The position numbers were made by a program, and so were the translations under genes. The notes beneath the pieces are model-generated. The model was given only the letters and a program-made list of their open reading frames with translations, was not told the origin of the DNA and searched no databases. From assembly GCA_963971575.1 (NCBI GenBank), contig OZ020624.1, positions 30,826,356-30,890,355 of the forward strand: a stretch of 64,000 nucleotides of DNA, read 5' to 3'. Shown here one piece after another: positions 32,920 to 44,190 of the stretch (its first letter is position 1; every line of letters begins with the position of its first letter). The DNA comes from Liopterus haemorrhoidalis (Eukaryota; Arthropoda; Insecta; Coleoptera; Dytiscidae).

Positions 32920-34015
32920 TTCACGTTATTACTGTTACTATTTGCTCCAACTGCCACAAACAAAAAAGAGACAAATTAAGGAATTTATTTCACAAAGTAG
33001 ATAAATATACATTCATCACTTATCACTTAAAAATGTTCTTTTGTACGACTTTCTAGCATGGAGTTTACCAGAACAGTCTTTCTGAAGACTCCATCATGTG
33101 GCTATCTTATCTTCCTTGATATCTATCTTCCATAGTTTTATGTCCTGATGGAATCTTTCCCCCGGTTCTTCACTAAAATCACCTAGGTTTTCTGGTAAGT
33201 GGTCATAATACAACCGAGAATATTTAAGTTGGAAAGCATATTTTCCACTTATTCTCTGCCTTATGATTTCCAAAAAATGTTGTACTACTTGAATAAATGA
33301 ACACCAAGAATTAGATTCAATCTCGTTCATTGATGCGGTTGGATTGGATTGTGGATCTTCATTAGGTTGCCTTATCTGAGGACCATCAAATATTCTGGCT
33401 TTCAGTTTTTCAGAGTTAATCCCAGGAAATTTACGTGTCAAGTAGCCTACACAAAGTCCATCTCGATTTAAAGCCTTCAAAAATTGCTACATAAGCCCAA
33501 ACTTGATACGCAAGGGTGGAAATATAATTTTCTCGCAACCAAAGGTTCGTTGACAACGTTTTGTTTTTCTTGAATTATGACATTTCTTAATGGAAATCAC
33601 CCAATTTCTGTTCACCCATTGCTGATCCTTAGCTCTGCTGTCCCAATGACATAAAAAACAAGGATATTTTGTATATCCACTTTGCTGTTCAAGGAGGAAG
33701 TTTACCGTTTTTAGATAAAAAACTAAAATCAATTAGTCTGTATCTCAAAAACTAGAGATGCTACGAAAAAGAGTCAGGTATTTTTGGAATCAGCACATCA
33801 AAAATATCCAAAACCAGTCACTTTTCCGGCACCAAGATAAAAAAAATATTTTTTTGGGCAGTGTAATTATTTAATCAGCCTTTTCTTATTTTGTATTCCA
33901 TTTTTTATCGGCGATATATTTTGTATTTACATATTTACATTATTAGTCGATTTCACTAAAATTTTAACAGTTGATTTGAATATTTTCTTATGTCAGAGCC
34001 ATCTTTTGAGTGTTT
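32920..34015 (-). repeat. Right arm of the ~1.1-kb inverted duplication
   Basis: It is the reverse complement of 29690-30790. This arm is better preserved in its coding part. Outer non-coding sequence (tacactgcccaa then ggtgccggaaaagt on the minus strand) is shared, so the duplicated unit includes both flanks of the ORF. Confidence 0.88.
33000..33735 (-). pseudogene. Unnamed arthropod repeat-protein family, best copy
   Basis: Two adjoining minus frames (33732-33487 and 33480-33094) are separated by one stop after IIFPPLRIKFGLM. The first has YPCFLCHWDSRAKDQQW, a C-x2-C motif that could bind zinc. The second has FDGPQIRQPNEDPQSNPTAS, YYDHLPENLGDFSEEPGERF and HQDIKLW. A one-base shift then restores TMEDRYQGR, a stop, and MMAYYCWSLQKDCSGKLHAR to ~33000. 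A third copy at 61286-61490 keeps the C-terminus in frame. The family recurs in arthropod genomes and is probably mobile-element-borne. Its function is unknown to me. Confidence 0.75.
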
Positions 34016-36519
34016 TAGTTTAGATTAGTTTAGAACTATTTACTAAAAAGCAGTTCTTTTATGTGATTTGTTTTTCGTACGCCAATGTGTGTGGTGAATA
34101 AATTTTAGCGATTTAATAGATTACATAGGTTCAGGGGTTAATTTTTAACGATAAATTTTGATTTGCAATTCTATCAATAGGGGAAATTTTGTAATAAATG
34201 AAATTGCATCTTCGTAAATAAATATTCAAATACTGAACATACATCCCTTTAAATTGTATATTTTAAGCTCTCTCCCCTTATAGCATAGAGTAAAAGTTAG
34301 ATTGATAAACATCAATATCAATCCAATTTGAAAGTTGGAAAATGGAATGAGAGTTAACGCTTTTGCCTCCTCAGCAACAAAAGCAAATAACGTATTATAA
34401 TTTAGCGGGAAGTACCGCGTTCTGTTTGAGAATAGCATGGTTTAAGTTTTAAAGTTGCCCACCCTTTTCATGTTTTTGTGAGAACTAAAGAGACACCAGC
34501 TACGGAGTTTCGATCTCTTACAGAAGTGTTTTTATTGTCGAAGAAGCAACGTTGATCCGTTCCACTGTTTTGTTATTGTTCACTGATGTTGGCTTTATGG
34601 TAATGGCTATTTGATATCTATGTAACTATCGATGAATTGGAATTATTGCGGCACCAGAACACAGATTTACAGACATTATTTTGGACTAATGAAATTACAA
34701 ACATATTACTTAAAAAGTTATGTAGAGGTTGGATTACACAGACATGCGTTTTAAATCTTTTTAAAATGATTTTTAAAATCTGGTAACTTATTTTTAGTAA
34801 CTTGAACATAAAATTTTTCTATCACGTAAGTTATATAAAGTTGGTTTTTCACAGTTCAATTTATTTTCTTCAAAATATCTCCGAAATTACTGGAGATACG
34901 AAAAAAATGATAGAGCACTAAATTGTAGCTTTTTTAATGACTTAAATTTCCCTGTGCATATATTTTCTGTACAGTGAATATTTGGCGAGATATAGTCGTT
35001 TAAAACCTCTATTTACAAGCGAACACCACCTTATTCGAGCCCTTCAAACTCACCCCATTTTAAAACTAAGGGATCTTAAGGAATTTAATTTACACAGTCT
35101 TATAGCTCTTGAAAAGCCCTACAAAATCGTTTTTGAAAAAACTTTCTATCACTAAAAATGAAGGAGCTATGTTTAAAAAACCAATAATTTTTTTTTCGAA
35201 ACATCTACATAACTAGTATTTTCGGCAGCAATATAAGGTTTTGCAATGTTATTTTATAATTTTTGACAATAAGGAGTAACTTCTAAAAATAAACTGTGCC
35301 CATGAGCATGATATAGCATACAATTTTCAAGTTTGGAGATTATTTCAAACTTTGAAAAGCTGTGTCTCGGAAACTATTCACACTACCGAGCCAATTTTGG
35401 TCTCAAATTGTAGAAAATTTAATCTAGTTTAAAAATGCATAGAATGGTGTTTGTCGAAAACATGCTCCTTTATGGTCAAAATGAGCAGATACCGAAAAGA
35501 GTGCGAAATTTTAGCAGTTTTTGCGAAATTCAAAAGTGTTCCGGAAGGCTGCCGAGGTCGAAAACTTGGAGTTTGCATCTCAGGCACAACCCATACAAGA
35601 AAAAAAAAACGAAACTAACTACCCATACTTGATGCAATTTATGATGTACTAGGTTACTGGACTAAAATATTTGGTCAGCTATTTCATGATATTTAATGTC
35701 ACAGTGGGCTTTGAAGGACTAAAAGGGATTTAAAATGCAGCTTGTAACGAGTACGCGTAAATTAGGATCTTCAAAAGAGACTGTATTAGTAATATTAGTT
35801 TTTTAATTCGATTTCGTATTTGGTGATTCACCTAGATTGTTTTCGTTTTGTCTGATTTGCTAATCACTTCTGTATAATTGTATTTTTTACTTGCTTATAT
35901 TAAATAGGGTTGTACAACGCCAGTTTCTAGAGAATCAACAACACTTCAACATCAATGGTTAGTTGGATCTTTACTTTCTTGCAGTAGTGTATTTTGTTTT
36001 TAACTAGGGCATCAAAATACGATCAACTCACGTTGTGTGTTTCTCATCAATCGTAAGATCACGTTCTCCACGTGTTCGTAGTAACATCTTGCAGCTGACC
36101 GTCTACACAAGCCTGGTATAGCGTTATTTAATACCGAACCACCTTGTCTACAGATACTCCGGGATAATTGTTTTTCTGTCTAGCAAATGTTACCTATGCT
36201 TACTACGAAAAATAAAGGAATATATTAGAATCGAGAACAGGGAATAAATGAAGCAACTGTTATAGTAGGGCAGGGTTGTTTTTAACGGTAAATGAAAGTA
36301 CAACTACCGGTAGAGTTGGAATTTAACCTAGTTATGCAACAATAGTATTAAAACAAAGTTTTTTCAATATACTCATATTTGCATTATGATTAAAACTGAA
36401 CATGTTGCTAACGGGAGGGGGGGTTGAAGTGAGAGAGATTGTTGCTAACGGGAAATTAATGCTTCCTAGCTGATATAATATGAAATTCCCCATTTTTTAA
36501 CTGTCGACATTTACTACCA
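34016..36519. other. Long region without recognised genes
   Basis: The sequence is AT-rich and non-coding. From 34850 to 35640 there are phrases like ggagctatgtttaaaaaacc that resemble UTR or foldback-type repeats, but no second copy is in the window. A 15-bp direct repeat gttgctaacggga occurs at about 36407 and 36462. Confidence 0.45.
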
Positions 36520-37839
36520 AAAAATTGATGTGAAGTGTGAATTTTCACACATTTCAGGGTTTTGCAGGTATTTAGTAAGTGAATGATGATTATTTGGGAT
36601 GCCAAAACAAATTTTATGTCAAAATATTTTTTTATGAATTTTAATTCGAATGCCTATTACCGTTATTTAAGTTTCTAAAGATGTGCAGTATTTTTGTTAT
36701 ATATCAAGGTTCATTAAGATTTTGAAAATTGCGCCTATGGCTTCCATTGGTTGTTTTTAGTCATAGCTCCTCCCCTTTGATTTCGTGTACATTCTGTACT
36801 CGTTCATATATCGTTAAACTCATTCGTGTACGCTGGTTATTAAATTTACGCTTTTAAAAATTAAATGCAACAATTGCTAAAATATAACTAGAATTTTGAA
36901 AAAATAATTTAAACAATATAAAAATGCAAAAAAATAAATAAAAAATAATATTGTCTCCTCTCGTAGGATTCGAACTCAATTTCTCGGGCAGAATGCAAGT
37001 ATCTTAGCCACTGCACCAAGAAACACGTTAATGTTTAGCGTCTTTATTTTATTTATTATTTTATTTATTTTATTTTATTTTAATAAATAAAATAAAGACG
37101 CTAAACAGTAACGTGTTTCTTGGTGCAGTGGCTAAGATACTTGCATTCTGCCCGAGAAATTGAGTTCGAATCCTACGAGAGGAGACAATATTATTTTTTA
37201 TTTATTTTTTTGCATTTTTATATTGTTTAAATTATTTTTTCAAAATTCTAGATATATATCTTAGCCACTGCACCAAGAAACACGTTACTGTTTAGCGTCT
37301 TTATAACTATATAACTATAACATGATTAGCAAAAAAACACAAAAAATGCTTTTTGTTCCAAAAACATAATCTGATCAAAAATTCCTGTTGTACTATTCCG
37401 GTTCACACCAATGTACATTACTTAGAATTTTTTCAGATTTTTAGTTTAAACCATCTGGGCTACAGGGTGTGGGACAAATTTTTTTTTGCACAATTTTGGC
37501 AAAAATCGCTTCAAAATAATTTATTTTGCAAAAATTAAAATTTGATCGTTAATCCACGTACCAAGAGCTTTCATTTGATACCCTACTCAGAATTTTAAAA
37601 AAATATTTTTTTTTTTCGATGAGCACATATTTGTTTATATTTTTAGGGGGATATGTTTTTTAGATGTTTTAGTATTTTTCCTATGTGCGGGTCAAAGAGT
37701 TGTATAAGCATGCCAAATTTCAACTCTCTAGGTTTAGCCGTTTGGCTACAATTTTTACCGAACAGACAGACAGACAGACAGACAGACGACAAAATGACGG
37801 TATAAGGGTTTTTTGGTCATACCTACAAAACCCTAAAAA
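36520..37839 (+). mobile_element. HINE-like element, copy C, most complete ends
   Basis: It runs from aaaattgatgtgaagtgtga through the subterminal agggttttgcaggtat to the 3' hairpin (agggttttttggtcatacct then acaaaaccct). It has about five or six CAGA units near 37765-37790. Its centre is rearranged: the tRNA-like module region is present as two 171-bp inverted arms plus a third partial copy (see 36888-37251). Confidence 0.8.
36888..37251. repeat. 171-bp near-perfect palindrome with head-to-head tRNA-like modules
   Basis: Arms 36888-37058 and 37081-37251 are reverse complements with a 22-bp T-rich spacer; I saw a single mismatch (ttaatg against ttactg). Each arm contains the module with A-box-like tggtgcagtggctaag and B-box agttcgaatcc, on opposite strands. 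A third partial module follows at 37258-37305 (ttagccactgcaccaagaaa). The near identity of the arms points to recent rearrangement. Confidence 0.9.
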
Positions 37840-37898
37840 TGAATTTCTGATATGTACAAAAATACAAGACGAATTTCGACATTTAAAGAATAAAAAAA

Positions 37899-38052
37899 TT
37901 GATCTGAAAAACTAAATAGATTGCTTTTCTTAAAATTTTATGTGTATCTGTTTTTAGATAATTTGATTTGGAGTACCACAAGGTTCTATATTAGACCCAT
38001 CTCGAGTTCAATTACTTTTCAGGCATGAAATTTTCAAAAAAAATAGAACTTT
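37899..38052 (+). pseudogene. RT GVPQG island, left copy
   Basis: This ~154-bp segment runs from ctgaaaaactaaatagattg to aaaaatagaactttc and includes tggagtaccacaaggttcta (GVPQGS). Repeated at 38619 and, inverted, at 41692. Coding similarity is limited to the motif; the flanks are AT-rich. Confidence 0.7.
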
Positions 38053-38616
38053 CTTATTTATTTATTTATTTATTGGAATGGAACACACATAGGACAAGCC
38101 CAGTAAAGTGTTTTCTGTATAATACACGTTATAAGTTAATAATTTGTTATTAAAGTACATAATCAGATAGGAAACAAATACAAAATGTTATACATACAAG
38201 TAATGAAACATGCAATTTATTGGACAACATAAAGTTTCGGCGGAACAAAAGTTTGGCAGAATTGAAAATATCAATGGTCCCAAAGTTCATATTATAAGTA
38301 GATGCCTATCTGATGGGGGGTGAAGTACGGAAGGAATTAGTATTAAAATTTGTTACGTGAAATAACGTTTGGTTGCAGGTCTGATATGAGGGAACATGAA
38401 CACCAAAAGGTTGTAGCAGGCCACTGCTTTCAGTGATGCTATTAACAATCTTATAAAGAAAAAGGATGTCCGCTAGTACACAACGATTTTTTAATTTTAA
38501 AATATACACTTATATAAATATTTAATAAAAACGGATGCAAAATTTAGTAGACTATAAACATAGGCAAAGTAAAGATTTTTAATAGGAATTACCGATTTAA
38601 TTTATTTTTTTTTTTT
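38053..38616 (-). pseudogene. 5'-truncated LINE 3' end with TAAA tail
   Basis: On the minus strand LKNRCVLADILFLYKIVNSI is followed by LLQPFGVHVPSYQTCNQTLF and FNTNSFRTSPPI. This is the C-terminal ORF2 tail of a Jockey/CR1-like LINE. The tail ends in a short 3' UTR and tandem taaa units (38056-38076). It sits exactly between two copies of the RT island. Confidence 0.85.
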
Positions 38617-38618
38617 GT

Positions 38619-38775
38619 TCTACTTGATGTGAAAAACTAAATAGATTGCTTTTCTTAAAATTTAATGTGTATCTGTTTTTAGATAATTTGATTTGGAGTA
38701 CCACAAGGTTCCATATTAGGCCCATCTTGAGTTCAAATACTTTTCAGGCATGAAATTTTTAAAAAAATAGAACTT
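38619..38775 (+). pseudogene. RT GVPQG island, right copy
   Basis: A direct repeat of 37899-38052 with about eight differences. It reads tggagtaccacaaggttcca, then ttaggcccatctt. The two copies bracket the LINE tail. Confidence 0.7.
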
Positions 38776-38864
38776 TCCTGTCTAATTGCCTTAGTAGCAA
38801 AGACCAATAAGTAAATAAAAAAAATAAAAACTAAATATAGCCTCTTACGGCTTTTTTCGTCATT

Positions 38865-38990
38865 TTTTTAAATTTAATTTATTTATCAGGACATTTATTT
38901 GTGAAAAATTCCATGCCTGAACGGGATTTGAACCCGAGACCTTAGCAACGCAGAGTAGATGTGTTACCACTACGCTACTCCGATCGGCTC
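38865..38990 (-). mobile_element. tRNA-derived SINE
   Basis: On the minus strand the A-box-like ggagtagcgtagtggtaaca and B box gggttcaaatcccg are followed by caggcatggaatttttcaca and an AT-rich tail. The post-B-box ggcatggatt motif is shared with the SINE at 21100. The stretch corresponding to the anticodon arm differs. Confidence 0.82.
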
Positions 38991-39441
38991 TTCATATTTT
39001 TCTAAGTTTTGAATTTTATTGACTATTTGTGTTTTAAAAATGTCCTTTCTAACAAGATAGTGAATAATGTTGTTATCTGAAATCTGACCCGAGATGCTCA
39101 GCCTTATTTAAAGTTAAGATATATCGTCTTCGGGAAAATAGGACGTATAGAAAAATTACCCCGACACATTATGAATTGTGTAGTTATGTTACAGAGACGC
39201 AAAACAGATGCTTTTTACTAATGCTACACATTTTACATGACAAATTTTCTACAGTAAAAAAGAAAAAAATACATATAATGATACAGGTTTTGAGTAAAAG
39301 TTTTTCGGGAAAAAAATTAATTTAAGGTATGATTTGAGTGGTTCTCAACCTGTGTTAAAGACTGTTTGATAGTATACATTTCTCCTAAACTTTTTTTTTT
39401 TTAATATTGACGTTAAATTTAGAGTTTTGTCTTCATCCTTC
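38991..39441. other. Unassigned AT-rich region
   Basis: No gene or repeat is recognised. Confidence 0.5.
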
Positions 39442-39690
39442 TCATCCTAATGAAATTTCTTTCAAGCTAAATATGTTTGGATAAAGACAGAACTCGGAGC
39501 GTGCCAGATCTGGCGAAAAAAGTGGATGTCCGACTACTTCAAACTTTATTTCTTTCAGTTTTCGAGTTACACTGCAGCTGGACGACTTCAGGACATGCTG
39601 ATTCTCTTCTTGAGGGAATCGTACTGATGTTTTTTGTATGAAATCTCCCGAGTAAAAATAAACAGCTACTTTAAAATGGTCAAACAACGA
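39442..39690 (-). pseudogene. mariner transposase C-terminal fragment
   Basis: The minus frame contains KEIKFEVVGHPLFSPDLARS then EFCLYPNIFSLKE. It matches the third catalytic block (SPDLAPSD), here with Glu at the expected Asp. Only about 35 residues are convincing. Confidence 0.65.
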
Positions 39691-41130
39691 CCGCTTAGCA
39701 TTACACCGGCATACAACGGTCTTACAAAGTTCAAATTACTCTTCAAAAACTTTAAAGGTCGTACGCTTAGGCATATGGCGCCAAATTTTAAGCAAAAGAT
39801 GGAAACAGCCGTACACTCGGTACAGCGACCGTCTTAAGAGATAATTATTAAGCCTCAACTGAGGCCTTCAACGGTCAAACAGCATCCGTTTGGCGGAAAA
39901 ACTCGGACTTTCATGATAAACATTCAAACGGTAACGATGTGTACGACTATTGTATGACTTTGTTTCAAATATTATATATTTTTACTCGGGCTTGCACCTT
40001 CTTTTAATGCGTTTTATTATTAGACTGTAACATTCGATAGTAATTGGCCCATCTAAGTCTCTTAAAGACTCGGCACTTCACTGACTGAGTACTACTGCAT
40101 CTCCAGCCTCAGGTACCGCGTCTTAAAACCGGTATTTCCTTCTATAAAAGTCGAGAACATTCGGATAACTCAATGTTCAAGGTTCGCCGTCCGTTTCAAG
40201 GCTACGGTATTCTTTGGCAGGACCATGTTCGTAACGATATAAAATTTTACAAGCGCTATCTAGGCTTAGGAGTTCATACAACTTTTATTTAACCACAGAC
40301 AGGACTAAATATCCCAAGTACACTGTGGTTCACAAACTTTCTTGGCCTGACAAGGTTTCGGACCCCGAGATCTTTGACTCGTGAAGTAGGAGAACTACTT
40401 CTACGCTACTTAGGTCGGCAAATCTCTCCCTGCTTGCCTCAAATCCGTTATGGTAACAGTCGTAATGGAACATTCTTCGTAACGGATTGTCTCGTTCGAA
40501 GTATCTCTTGTTTCTTCCTTTCCTTCTTGCTGTTTTCTTTCTACTGATACTCCTGAGTTGTTCTTCCGGTATTTCTCGAGTCTGAGACAAGGTTCTGACG
40601 AGTCTCTTCGCCGAATCTCTCACTGAGCTCGCCCCTTCAGTTGTACGGTTGTAGGCGTCCGAGTTTTCGTACTTTGATCTGTTTACCAGATTATCCAGTC
40701 CAAACACAAAGCGTACCCGTCTAAGACTTGGATGGTTTTACGCACGGATCCCCGAGGCATCGCTAGGTGACTAAATGGCGAACCCACACTCTCCGGAGAC
40801 GAGTGTCTCTAACCCGATTTTTAAACTGCCTTAGACATGCGCGAGCGATCTCGTGGGTAAATTGATAACTTGAGACTCCGACCTTGTTCCCTTTGACTCT
40901 GTACATGTCTCTTTTATCTGCTCTGCTTCTGCCTGACAAGGATCTCTGTGATCTTCCTTCTTGAGTCTGGACTCCCAGGTCTGACGTGCTAGATTCCGCA
41001 GCAAAGCTCCTCGCAGAAACATTCCGAGAAGGCACCGTTATTAGGTCATCTGTCCCGTAATTTCGGACCTCTAGGTTAACCAGTCCGAGTACAAGGCGTC
41101 CCCAACAATGACTCCCAAGCGATTATTTTA
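39691..41130. other. GC-richer island of unknown origin
   Basis: Base composition changes sharply from the AT-rich surroundings. Minus frames of 125 codons (40707-40330) and 90 codons (41035-40763), rich in Arg and Ser, and a plus frame at 39634-39837 are open, but no family is recognised. The C-terminal end of the 125-codon frame is only a SINE read through. Two places, about 41075-41110 and 40685-40720, share a weak repeat (on the minus strand ggactgg preceded by ttgtactc or ttgtgttt). Candidates include a retrotransposon interior, a spacer repeat or foreign DNA. Confidence 0.4.
40283..40418 (-). mobile_element. tRNA-derived SINE, same family as 6312-6460
   Basis: Minus-strand order: an A-box-like agtagcgtagaagtag, then ctacttcacgagtcaaag, a drifted B box (ggggtccgaaacc), and the body gtgaaccacagtgtacttgg. 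The body matches gtgagccacagtgtaattgg of the SINE at 6312. It ends in a short A-rich tail. The anticodon-loop-like ttcacgag is shared by both. Confidence 0.82.
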
Positions 41131-41691
41131 CCTAACTCACTTGTTGAGAACTACTGTATTCAACCAATCAAAATTAAAAACCTTGATTTTAAATTTAATA
41201 ATTTCAATTATTTTGATAATTAAAATTGACTGGAGATTCTATATTAATAATATTCAGTTGTCATTGTTTTTTATGATATAATTGATGAAAAGGTCTCGAC
41301 CAAATATCCATTGTTATTAGAGTCTGTTAACATAAATAACTATTGATATAAATTTTTCCCGATGTTACAAATCAATGGAAAATTCAAAACGAATTTCCCA
41401 AATAACATAGAGCATCCCGTTACTGTTTATCAATTCTAATTCATATCAATGAATTATGATAATATTCAAACATGTTTTATGTTAAATATGCGAGATATTA
41501 ATAAAACAATTACTGTAAAGTGTTAAAAGTGGAAAATACAAGCATCTGTAGTAACCATAAAAACTGAATTTAGCTCATTTTTTTGGTTTACACAGGAGTT
41601 TTTTTTTTTTAAGTTTGAACCTGCATTGGCATGATAAAATTTATTCCCTTTTCGTTAAATAAATTTAAACGTTTTCCATTAGTTTGTATTT
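41131..41691. other. Unassigned AT-rich region
   Basis: No gene or paired repeats are recognised. Confidence 0.5.
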
Positions 41692-41806
41692 TAGTTACAA
41701 ATAAAGAGTTGGGTCTGATATGGAACCTTGTGGTACTCCAAATCAAATTATCTAAAAACAGAGACACATTAAATTTTTAAGAAAAGCAATCTATTTAGTT
41801 TTTAAT
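41692..41806 (-). pseudogene. RT GVPQG island, third copy, inverted
   Basis: It is the reverse complement of the islands at 37899 and 38619 (aaccttgtggtactccaaat, then aaagcaatctatttagtttt). It abuts the 5' end of HINE-like copy D. Confidence 0.7.
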
Positions 41807-41807
41807 G

Positions 41808-42412
41808 AAAAATTTATGTGAAGTGTGAATTTTCACACATTTCAGGGTTTCGCAGGTATTTAATAAGTGAAGGCGGCATGCTGAGTATGTAGGACAAATT
41901 TTGCTTTGTATTAATCACGGCAAAATGAACGATATTTTTAAAATAATTTATCGTCAGTTAATCTAAGAGCTCTAAAAACATAATTTAATGAATATAAAAA
42001 TGGAAAAAAACAAAAAATAAAATTGTCTCCTCTGACAGGGAGCGAACCTAGAATTCTGGGTAGTTAGCGAGTATGCTAACCATTACACCATGATACGTCT
42101 TCTACTCTAGTGTGTTACATAACTATAACTTTTGTAAATCGTCAACCAAAAACTACTCAGAATTTTAAAAAAGTATTTTATTTTTCGATGAGCAAATATT
42201 TGTTTATATTTTTAGGGGGATATGTGTTTAAAATGTTTTAGTATTTTTCCTATGTGCGGGTTAAAGAGTTGTATAAGCATGCCAAATTTCAACTCTCTAG
42301 GTTTAGCCGTTTGCCTACAATTTTTACCGAACAGACAGACGACAAAATGATGGTATAAGGGAAGATTTTAAGGTATAAGATTTTTTGGTCATACCTACAA
42401 AACCCTAAAAAT
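41808..42412 (+). mobile_element. HINE-like element, copy D, internally deleted
   Basis: The 5' end tttatgtgaagtgtgaattt and subterminal agggtttcgcaggtat are present, and the 3' end is hairpin-bearing (ggtcatacctacaaaaccct). Internal deletions shorten it to ~605 bp. The antisense tRNA-like module (42028-42101) reads, on the minus strand, tggtgtaatggttagc and ggttcgctccc. Only two CAGA units remain. It supplies the empty site for the SINE in copy A. Confidence 0.8.
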
Positions 42413-43265
42413 TGGGAAAATAGATATGAGAAGCATATGTAGTACACATAAAAACTGAATACAACTAATTTCTTTGGTTTAAACAGAACTGAACGGGAGT
42501 TTTTTTAAGTTAAATACATTTTTAAATTCATAAATATAAGGATTCATAGTTCTGTTAAGTGCTTCTTACGTCAAAAACTTGTCTTTTAAACTAAAAATTA
42601 AAAAGAAGATCTATATCGTATAAGCAGTTTTAAACTATCCTAACTACAAGTTTAATCTTGTGTAATAATCTGAAATAATTTTAATCTAAACAGGTATTCA
42701 GTAAGTTAACTTTTGATCTGAAATTTAAGATGCAGTATGCCACGTATGCAAGTTGGTTTCTGATCTATGCTGCGGTCTTAGAAAACTTTTCAAATGTTCT
42801 GAAAAGGGAGGCAAATTGAAATTACAACAGAGAACTGTCAAACTTAAATTCGTATCTACTGAATGTCACCGTAATTCCAATAAAGAAACAAAAAATAGTT
42901 TTATGATCAAAGAGAAAATTCAGTGAAGGCATAAAGTCCTTTTAAAAGTATGTTCTTTAATATCGTGTAAAATCCTATTAAATAAATCAAACTTAAGTAA
43001 ATGTCTTCTCTACTGTCCGGTATGGAAACTTATGTGGAGAGCCTCCTTATAAAGATTCTTCTGGTTAGTTGGCTTATTATATTTATATTTCATGGAGCTA
43101 CTACTTTTTTACCTACTTCAAATTCCAGGTTTCCCACGTTCGAGTTTATAATCTGCGAGCGGTTTTGAATACGAACTCCATGGGTTTGCTAATTGGTTGC
43201 TATAATTTTTAGGATAGATTTTTAAATGTTGTTAAATTTAAGTCAATAGTTTAACCAATCTATTT
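42413..43265. other. Unassigned AT-rich region
   Basis: No gene, array or terminal repeat is recognised. Confidence 0.5.
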
Positions 43266-43760
43266 ACCTTATTTTCGGACCATAAGATACACCGGACGAA
43301 AAGATGCACCACAAATTTATGAGACAATTTTTAAGAAAAAAAAATATTTACAAATTCTTAATTTTTATTATAATATTAGGATAACTTTTACCTTCATCTT
43401 TATCTTCACTATCTGTACCATCACTCTTCTCGCTAATTTCATTTCGTTATTGTCCGTACTTGTCATTATTTTCGTCTGAACTATTGTTGTCAGTCTCTTC
43501 AAAAACTAAGTCAACTTCGGTACCATCCAAAGCATCTCTTAAAAGACTTTATAATCGTCTATTTTCTTACACCTTTCTATGATTTTTTTACCCAAGTACA
43601 TATTTCTGGAATTGTCGACCGTTTCATATTTTCGGTAGCTGTAGCATTGTGATTTGGCTTTGGCATCCATCTATTTATTCCACTATTCCCGCATACATTT
43701 TTTAAATGTTTTATTGATTAACACATTCAAGGGCTGTGACAAAATAATGACAAAGATTAA
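43266..43760 (-). pseudogene. pogo/Tigger transposase C-terminal fragment with 3' end
   Basis: On the minus strand SQPLNVLINKTFKKCMRE is followed by WNKWMDAKAK with one stop inside, the segment just after the last catalytic residue of pogo-type transposases. An acidic tail rich in Asp/Glu follows toward 43380. The outer end at 43266-43310 (ttttcggaccataagataca) resembles a terminal repeat. It could be the other half of a family represented at 28420. Confidence 0.75.
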
Positions 43761-43924
43761 AACAATTAGAATCGAATACACCACCAGTATGCCGACACAG
43801 TGCTAATATTTCAACAACTTAGATGTTTAAGCTAACTGGACCGAAAACTTTCTAACCACGGTCTTCAGAGAGATGGGAGTTTATATAAGAGGGCTAGTAG
43901 CGTTTCTAGGAAAAATGGTTTAAA

Positions 43925-43995
43925 CATTGTTCAAGGAGATGCTAGTGTTCAAAGTTATTAAGCAATAACTCTGAACAAATGTCTCCTTGAACAAT
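43925..43995. repeat. Imperfect hairpin, ~33-bp arms
   Basis: attgttcaaggaga on the left faces tctccttgaacaat on the right, extending inward through gttcaaagttatt / aataactctgaac with a 4-base loop. No known element is recognised. Confidence 0.75.
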
Positions 43996-44009
43996 GAACC
44001 ATAACCTAT

Positions 44010-44190
44010 AGACCTACAAGGCAGAACTGGCTATTATCACAAGATTAAGATGTGAAAATACAGCAGTATAAAATAAAATATGGAAGAACGATGAAACAAA
44101 ACATAAAAAAATGCAAAATATGTAAGGAAAAAGAAAAGACTATGTAGGACATATTCTATGAAAGCTTATATGATAAATAAATCATAGATA
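44010..44190 (+). pseudogene. LINE ORF2 C-terminal remnant
   Basis: It reads ITRLRCENTAV, a stop, NKIWKND, then CKICKEKEKTM and HIFYES across a frameshift. The TRLR...C-x2-C...H pattern is the Cys/His motif downstream of RNase H in I/R1-like LINEs. Confidence 0.55.

Noticed and set aside
40330..40420. C-terminus LSSVEVVLLLHESKISG as a protein domain
   Set aside because: It is the minus-strand SINE translated.
40763..41035. Basic Ser/Arg-rich protein as a host gene
   Set aside because: Two overlapping frames in a GC-richer island give different Arg/Ser-rich proteins; neither resembles a known family.
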